Assembly: GCA_019137255.1 (NCBI GenBank)
Contig: WPDH01000208.1
Span: 2,677-66,676, forward strand
Source of the DNA: Corinectria fuckeliana
Taxonomy: Eukaryota; Ascomycota; Sordariomycetes; Hypocreales; Nectriaceae
Direction: 5' to 3'
Length of the DNA stretch: 64,000 nt
The notes below the pieces were generated by a model. The model was not told where the DNA came from. It was given only the letters and a program-made list of their open reading frames with translations, and did not search any database. Position numbers and translations under genes: made by a program. Position 1 is the stretch's first letter. Each line of letters starts with the position of its first letter. This document shows, in pieces, positions 59,058 through 64,000 of the stretch.

Positions 59058-59176
59058 ACATACAACAGCGAGGATTCCCCGGTCGTCACCGACCCGAGTA
59101 CTAATTCACCGCTTCTCAGCTTGACTAAGGGAGAGCGGACGGGATCCCGTATTTTCTGAGAGCTATGGTCGTATGT
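59058..59176 (-). rRNA. 5S ribosomal RNA gene, copy 2
   Basis: 119 nucleotides, nearly identical to copy 1 located 78 bases away on the same strand. Helix I pairs perfectly. Position 8 is A with U at 112, where copy 1 has G with C, a compensatory change. A T7 run follows the 3' end. Confidence 0.92.
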
Positions 59177-60073
59177 GCTGATGAGTGGTGGGAATGAGGA
59201 CTATGTTGTAATTCGCGGATTGAAGCCCGGCAGAAGAGACCAACAGGATGTTGTTGCCTTTGCTAGTATAGGTGTCGGTATGCACGGCGTACTTGCACTT
59301 GGCACCATGAATGAAGTGACTGCTGTAGTGAGATGGCAGTGTCTTAAAAGGTTCACGATGAAGTGAGGATCCCGTGGTAATGTCCTATTGGAGGGAGGGC
59401 TGCCTCATGATTGTCAGCCCTGGCATCCAACGGCTGGAGGTTGGTAGATAAGATAGGTACCCTGCTGGATCTTATCTGTACTAAGCAATCTTATCGCAGG
59501 TTCAATCCAGCCCTACTAGTAGCCAATGAGCGCTCAATACGTAGGCTTATTAATAGCGGTGGAGCTTCGCGCGCGCGTATGACCAAGTAATCCGGCGGCG
59601 CGCCCAGAGCTCGCGGCGCTCCCCGGAGCCAGCCCCACTGATTCGGCCGCGGCCTACCAACGAGCGATGAGGTGATGAAAGCAATGGTACCGCGAGAGCG
59701 GTTTTACTGCTGGGGTCTGAATGCCGGAGTTGCGGGAGTTGCGGGAGGGGGCCTGTCGAGACTCATGGAGGCGGGGCCCGTGTTCGGCAGTCCGCAATGG
59801 GAAGCTTCTCACCACGGACGCCGAGGAGAATAAATAGCTTCGCCGTCCCGTCGTGTTTTTGTGAGAGTAGACCGACAAGAGACAGCGAGCGAGACATCCA
59901 TGCTGAGCTTGGCTACAGCAATAACAAGACGACGCCTCGCTGCTACGCCACTACCTTTGGCTACTGCTACTGCGACTTCTCCAGCTTCATCAACCTCGTT
60001 TATAAGAGGCCAGCTTCACTGCGAGGACCGACCCCGGACACACATCACCCACAGACACATTCAAACCGCCAAC
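59177..60073. other. Region between the 5S pair and the dioxygenase gene
   Basis: About 900 bases. A structure-like segment at 59391-59516 begins ggagggctg and ends cagccctac, giving a nine-base stem with one mismatch across about 120 bases, with a T-loop-like ggttcaatcc near its 3' end. The right part is GC-rich (gcgcgcgcg near 59570) and is probably the promoter of the dioxygenase gene. Confidence 0.4.
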
Positions 60074-61026
60074 ATGACGGCTGTCGGCCCCGTGATTGCC
60101 CTCTCCCACGGCGGAGGTAAGTCTCTATCCCAAGTCGAGTCGCCTTGACTTCGTCTATTCTCGCACTTCCGTATTTCCGAGACATCGCCAGCTAACAAAA
60201 ATGCTTCATAGGCCCCATGCCTGTCCTCAATGACCCCGGCCACAAGTCCATCATCTACTCCCTCAAGAACCGCGTGCCCAAGCTCCTCAAGCTCGGCACG
60301 CCCGACCAGCCGCGCGCCATCGTCGTCGTCACCGCGCACTGGTCCACCGGCAGGCCGACCATCTCGTCGGCGGCGTCGCACAGCCTCTTATACGACTACT
60401 ACGGCTTCCCGCGCGAGTCGTACTCGCTCAAGTACCCGGCGCCCGGCGCGCCCGGCATCGCGCGCGAGCTCCGCGACGCGCTGGCCGGCGAGGGCGTGGC
60501 GGCGGACCTCGACGACGAGCGCGGCTGGGACCACGGCGTCTTCGTGCCGCTGCTGCTCATCAACCCCGCGGCCGACGTCCCCGTCGTGCAGGTGTCGGTG
60601 CTGGAGTCGGAGGACCCGGAGGCGCACCTGCGCGTGGGCAGGGCGCTGGCGGCGCTGCGCGCGAGCAACGTCGCCATCGTCGGCTCCGGCTTCGCCTCCT
60701 TCCACAACATAGGCCTCATGCGCTCGCTGTCCATGGCCGGGCCGAAGCAGCGCGCCGAGTTGAAGGAGGCGTCGGACACGTGGAACCGGACGCTGACCGA
60801 GGCCACGGCCAAGCGCGACGTCGCCGAGCGCTGGGAGGCCCTCAAGGGCTGGCGCAAGTTTCCCTACGCGGACATCATGCACCCGCCCCGTGGCGGCGAG
60901 CACTTCATGCCGCTGCTGGTGTGTGCGGGCGCGGCGGCCGAGGGCGAGCAGACGAGGAAGTACACTGATGAGTTCATGGGCGTTGACATCATTACCTACT
61001 ACTGGGGTGCCGAGGAGGTCAAATAA
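60074..61026 (+). CDS. LigB/DODA-type extradiol ring-cleavage dioxygenase
   Basis: Exons 60074-60116 and 60212-61026, with a 95-base intron, give 285 residues. The start MTAVGPVIALSHGGG puts the first metal-ligand His in the usual place. TAHWSTGRPTISS carries the second conserved His, and WDHGVFVPLLLI and GSGFASFHN follow, which is the DODA/LigB pattern of Fe(II) or Zn(II) enzymes that cleave catechols such as DOPA. An in-frame ATG at 59900 would add 58 residues rich in Arg, Ala, Ser and Thr with no acidic residue in the first 37, similar to a mitochondrial presequence. Substrate unknown. Confidence 0.92.
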
Positions 61027-61214
61027 GGGACACAATGATGACTTGATGCCAAGATTTGCTACACCCGAAGCCAAGATTTTATAATACGATGACTATTCCA
61101 TGATATACCAAAAGTTGAACCTCAGTAACACCTTGCCTCACCAATACTTTGAGACGGGGTGTTAAGCCTACAGAATAAACCTTTAGAAGCCTTCGAGAAG
61201 TCCAACTTTGACAG

Positions 61215-61589
61215 ATGCTCTACCATCCCAGCAAGCAGCACCAGATGCACCAACACCAGGCGCTGGAGGCGCCGACCGCCAGAACCGCCGCGGGCCTGCT
61301 CCCCGCCGACGCCGGCGTGCACCTCTGGGGCCGCAGCACGCACACGGCCGTCCAGAGCTTATATGTCCCGGACCGGCTGTTCACAACGCAGGCGCACTTG
61401 GCGTTTGACGAGGACGTGGTGTAGCGGCAGATCCAGATGAGGGTGGATAGCGGTGGGATCGGGGACCTGGAGCGTGCGGGTCGGGCGGCTGAGACGGCGC
61501 ATTTGGAGCATGATGGGGTGGAGGTTGCTGCGGCGATACTGAGGTTGTTGCGGTTTGGTGAGGACGGATTGGTGGAGAATGGGGTATAG
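61215..61589 (+). pseudogene. C-terminal relic of a class I glutamine amidotransferase-like protein, with an in-frame TAG
   Basis: The reading frame contains the family's C-terminal pattern ALEAPTARTAAGLL, VHLWGRSTHTAVQSLYVPDRLFTTQAHLAFDEDVV, then a TAG at 61422-61424. It continues in the same frame with RQIQMRVDSGG and AAETAHLEHDGVEVAAAILRLLRFGEDGL to a stop at 61587. The N-terminal half with the catalytic Cys is absent, so this is a truncated gene copy. The single TAG is in addition to the truncation. Confidence 0.75.
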
Positions 61590-61760
61590 CAAGATCAAAC
61601 GTATTATGAGTTATATATAGAACCGTGAAGTGAATAGTCCCAAACTACTCGGGAGGCTTTCTTCTCATTCGACTATACTCGTTCATCACAAGACTGAGCG
61701 GGAGCGTCCAACAATGGACTCTTCAACACGAGTCGAACCAAAAAAGGAGCAAAAAGAAAA

Positions 61761-61878
61761 ACATACAACATTGGGGATTCGCTAGTCGTCACCGACCTAA
61801 CTACTAATCCAACTCTTGCTGGGTTATCGGTGGAGATCGGACGGGATCCCGAGTTCTCGAGCAGATGTGGTCGTATGT
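61761..61878 (-). rRNA. 5S ribosomal RNA gene, divergent type (copy 3)
   Basis: Reads on the minus strand from acatacgacc to gttgtatgt over 118 nucleotides. It keeps the internal box (agttaggtcggtgacgac), the gggatcccgtccg block and a T-rich terminator. It differs from copies 1 and 2 at many positions, so it is a separate 5S type, as expected for dispersed 5S genes of filamentous fungi. Confidence 0.88.
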
Positions 61879-62657
61879 GCCGATGGAGTCATTTCATCTC
61901 GACTATATTCTCAACGGTCGTGGCAAAGGGCACGGCTTGCCATCGCATGACAAGCCATCAACGCTTTAAACGAATACATTAGCTACTGCAAGCTCCATTC
62001 ACCTTGACTCCATCTGTACCAAACCCCCCTGGTGAAAGCCTTGGGTAGCTTCGGCTCTGTCCCTGAGCTGAGTCGGGAGGCTCCAGTGCGTGGAAAGCGC
62101 CAAAGTCAGCTGCGGTTTGCACGTTCGTGTCAGCAGCAACTGCGTGTCATCCAGCATCGAATCGCAGCCAGTCTTCGGTGCCTCATGCGGCCTGCCCAAG
62201 CCGAGTTTGCCAATGGTCATGCAGATCGGGGCTTTTCTCCCCCGCGACTCTATCGATCAGACGAATCATCGATGCGGCAGCGCCCCGCGCTGACTGTTTG
62301 TTTCTGTCGTCAAGCAAGGCGTCTTCGGTCGCGGCGCCACACGGGGGTCAAATGTTGGAGACACGGCAGCGAAGAGACGGCAATCGGCAACGCTAGTTGG
62401 GTCTTGAATGACAACATTCGTGGAGAGTGCCTTGTTGGAGGCCAATACGATGTCCGTCATGCCATGGCGTTCTAGGATACCTGAAAATAGATTTGCGGCT
62501 GAGGTGCGAGAAGAGTAGGACGGACAGCGGTGAGATGTGTATAAATGAGTGAGTGTTTGAGGAAGAGCCAGATACGTTGCAGTCAAGATCTTCTATTGCA
62601 CCAATATACCAAGGGCTATTTCATCTAGCTCTCAACGCCCACCCGATTCCCTACAAC
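61879..62657. other. Intergenic region before the effector gene
   Basis: About 780 bases including the presumed promoter of the secreted protein. No supported gene. Confidence 0.5.
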
Positions 62658-63141
62658 ATGCGCTTCTCCTTCGCTACCGCCGCCGCCGCCGCCGCCCTTC
62701 TCGGCGCCGCCCAGGCACACATCAACGGCATCTCCGTCCCCTCCACCATCAAGCCAGGCGATACCTTTGACGTCGTCATCCTTAGTTCCAACTGGATTCA
62801 GAGCTCTTACGACGTCGCCATCGTGTTCGGGTACGCCTCCGGCAAGGGATTCCCGGGGTCCTTGGGCACGGTGGCGGACTCGTTCCGTCTCGGGCCCGGT
62901 AGGCGATATGTCAACATACCGTAGAGGCGTTATGCTAACGGCGGGCTCAGGATTGTCTAACCAGCTGCGCAACTTCAACAAGACGATTACTATTCCTGCC
63001 TCGGTGCCTAAAGGCAAAGGCGTCGTGTCGGCATCGCTGTTGACCCTGGTTGGCGCTGCGAATTCGCCTGTGGTAAACGACTATAATGTCACGGTGACCT
63101 TTGGAGACAAGACAAGCAAGACGTACAAGTCGAGCCTATAG
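62658..63141 (+). CDS. Secreted effector of the NIS1 family
   Basis: Exons 62658-62899 and 62952-63141 give 143 residues. The N-terminus has a signal peptide (MRFSFATAAAAAALLGAAQA, cleavage likely near AQA-H). The mature part has INGISVPSTIKPGDTFDVVI, then VAIVFGYASGKGFPGSLG, and after the intron LRNFNKTITIPASVP and LVGAANSPVVNDYNVTVTFG. This pattern matches NIS1-like secreted proteins, a core effector family shared by many plant-associated fungi. The characterised member interferes with plant receptor-like kinase signalling. No cysteine pairs are needed in the family. The role here is by homology only. Confidence 0.88.
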
Positions 63142-63233
63142 ATTTTCTAAAGGCATGTTGGAGAAGGAGTAAAAACATGTACTAAATGGTCCTCTCGGTA
63201 GATGTTATTCTGCCATGTCTATTCCTTGCTCCT

Positions 63234-63960
63234 CTAGGTCGCAGTAGTCTCACGTCTCATGACGTAGTCACCCTTGGAAGCATCCGAGCAATACGCACCT
63301 GCTCTCATAGCTTTTCCAGGTACCCGTAGCCAACGAGCTGCCATCGTCAGAAGTAACCAGGGCCAAAGACGCTCATTATTCCGGTGTGGTTTAGCCCACG
63401 TTGTTGCGGTTCCCCCGATTCTCTGCGGCGTCAACGCCTTCAACGCCCTCTTCTTCGGAATTCTCTTACTTCGAAACCACTCGTCATTGCGAACCTCAAC
63501 TCGCTGTCTCAACTGCGGACGCTGCCACCCATCGATTGTCGCCTCAGAATCGATACTCCATTGCCGCAGTCCAGTAGTAAGCAGGGGATCTCGCAGTTGC
63601 AGAAACGCGAACAAATTGCAGCTCCAATACATCCCCGTCCATCCCAAGAATAAGCCTATGCCGAACACTCAGGGTTTCTCCAAACTTCACCCTGTAATCA
63701 TCATCATCCTCCCAGGTTAAGCTATATCAGCAAATCCTCTCCAACCCGCTGGCGGAACAGAGTGACCACGTCGCCTCCAACGGCTACCGCCAGGGGGGAA
63801 CTCTTCGGTAGCAAACACCTGTTCAAGGCAAGAGAGAAGTCGGACCACTTCGCTAACCCCCCAGAAGCCACGAATAAAGCACTCGAGGGATACCGGGCTA
63901 TCGCATGGCGAGACAGGCTGAATCTCGGTTTACCTAGGATACACTAACCACCCCAATTCG
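63234..63960 (-). CDS. Possible partial gene at the right edge
   Basis: On the minus strand an open stretch at about 63960-63720 and another at about 63655-63234 (LFLGWTGMYWSCNLFAFLQLRD, then WSIDSEATIDGWQRPQLRQRVEV) could be exons of one gene continuing past the window. No domain recognised and splice sites are unconfirmed; it may be chance. Confidence 0.25.
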
Positions 63961-64000
63961 CGATACTACCCGCTACTCTTACGCCATTACCCCGTTCACG

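Noticed and set aside
60388..61074. A 228-codon antisense open frame over the dioxygenase gene
   Set aside because: Shadow of the GC-rich sense coding sequence; no domain.

Overview
The window looks like nuclear DNA of a filamentous ascomycete, most likely a Sordariomycete. Genes have short GT-AG introns of about 50-70 bases. Conserved fungal proteins are present (CSN5, RPS19, MDM10, HAM1-like). There are dispersed 5S rRNA genes and an intron-bearing tRNA. The first 8.9 kb carries the mutation signature of repeat-induced point mutation (RIP). I cannot name the species from sequence alone.

Layout. Positions 1-8890 are an extremely AT-rich, stop-riddled block in which CpA/TpG is nearly absent. 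Reverse transcriptase and integrase remnants of a Ty3/Gypsy element can still be read on the minus strand. Base composition changes abruptly at about 8890. The next 7 kb holds damaged genes: a short F-box protein, a CorA-like gene broken at a G6 run, and a large HET-like membrane-protein gene with at least six frame changes. From 16.6 kb the genes are intact: CSN5 (16.6-17.7), an alpha/beta hydrolase (18.0-19.0), two back-to-back MITE-like inverted-repeat elements (19.56-20.17), a HAM1-like protein (23.8-26.6), a PX-associated/DUF3818 protein (27.4-29.8), a deaminase-like gene interrupted by one in-frame TAG (30.1-31.6), RPS19 (32.8-33.7), a ZIP metal transporter (34.5-35.5), MDM10 (38.0-39.3) and a seven-helix membrane protein (42.1-43.4).

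Positions 43.4-50.4 kb are gene-poor. They contain an assembly gap flanked by a near-duplicate of about 180 bp and a tRNA-Ala gene. A minus-strand run follows: a SnoaL-like protein, an intronless 850-residue protein that I read as PfkB-like + P-loop NTPase + RyR domain, and a seven-exon CorA-like protein. The right end has a short-chain dehydrogenase, three minus-strand 5S rRNA genes, a LigB-type extradiol dioxygenase, a truncated glutamine amidotransferase relic with an in-frame TAG, and a NIS1-family secreted effector.

How it fits together. Housekeeping genes (CSN5, RPS19, MDM10) are interspersed with accessory genes that have a conflict or self/non-self flavour: the HET-like pseudogene, the deaminase-like gene, the RyR/NTPase protein and the secreted effector. 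The two most interesting items are the RyR/NTPase/PfkB protein, whose architecture resembles prokaryotic conflict proteins, and the deaminase-like gene, whose only interruption is a UAG in the context favoured by the A-to-I mRNA editing known from sexual stages of Sordariomycetes. Family assignments come from recognising motifs in the translations. No database search was run.
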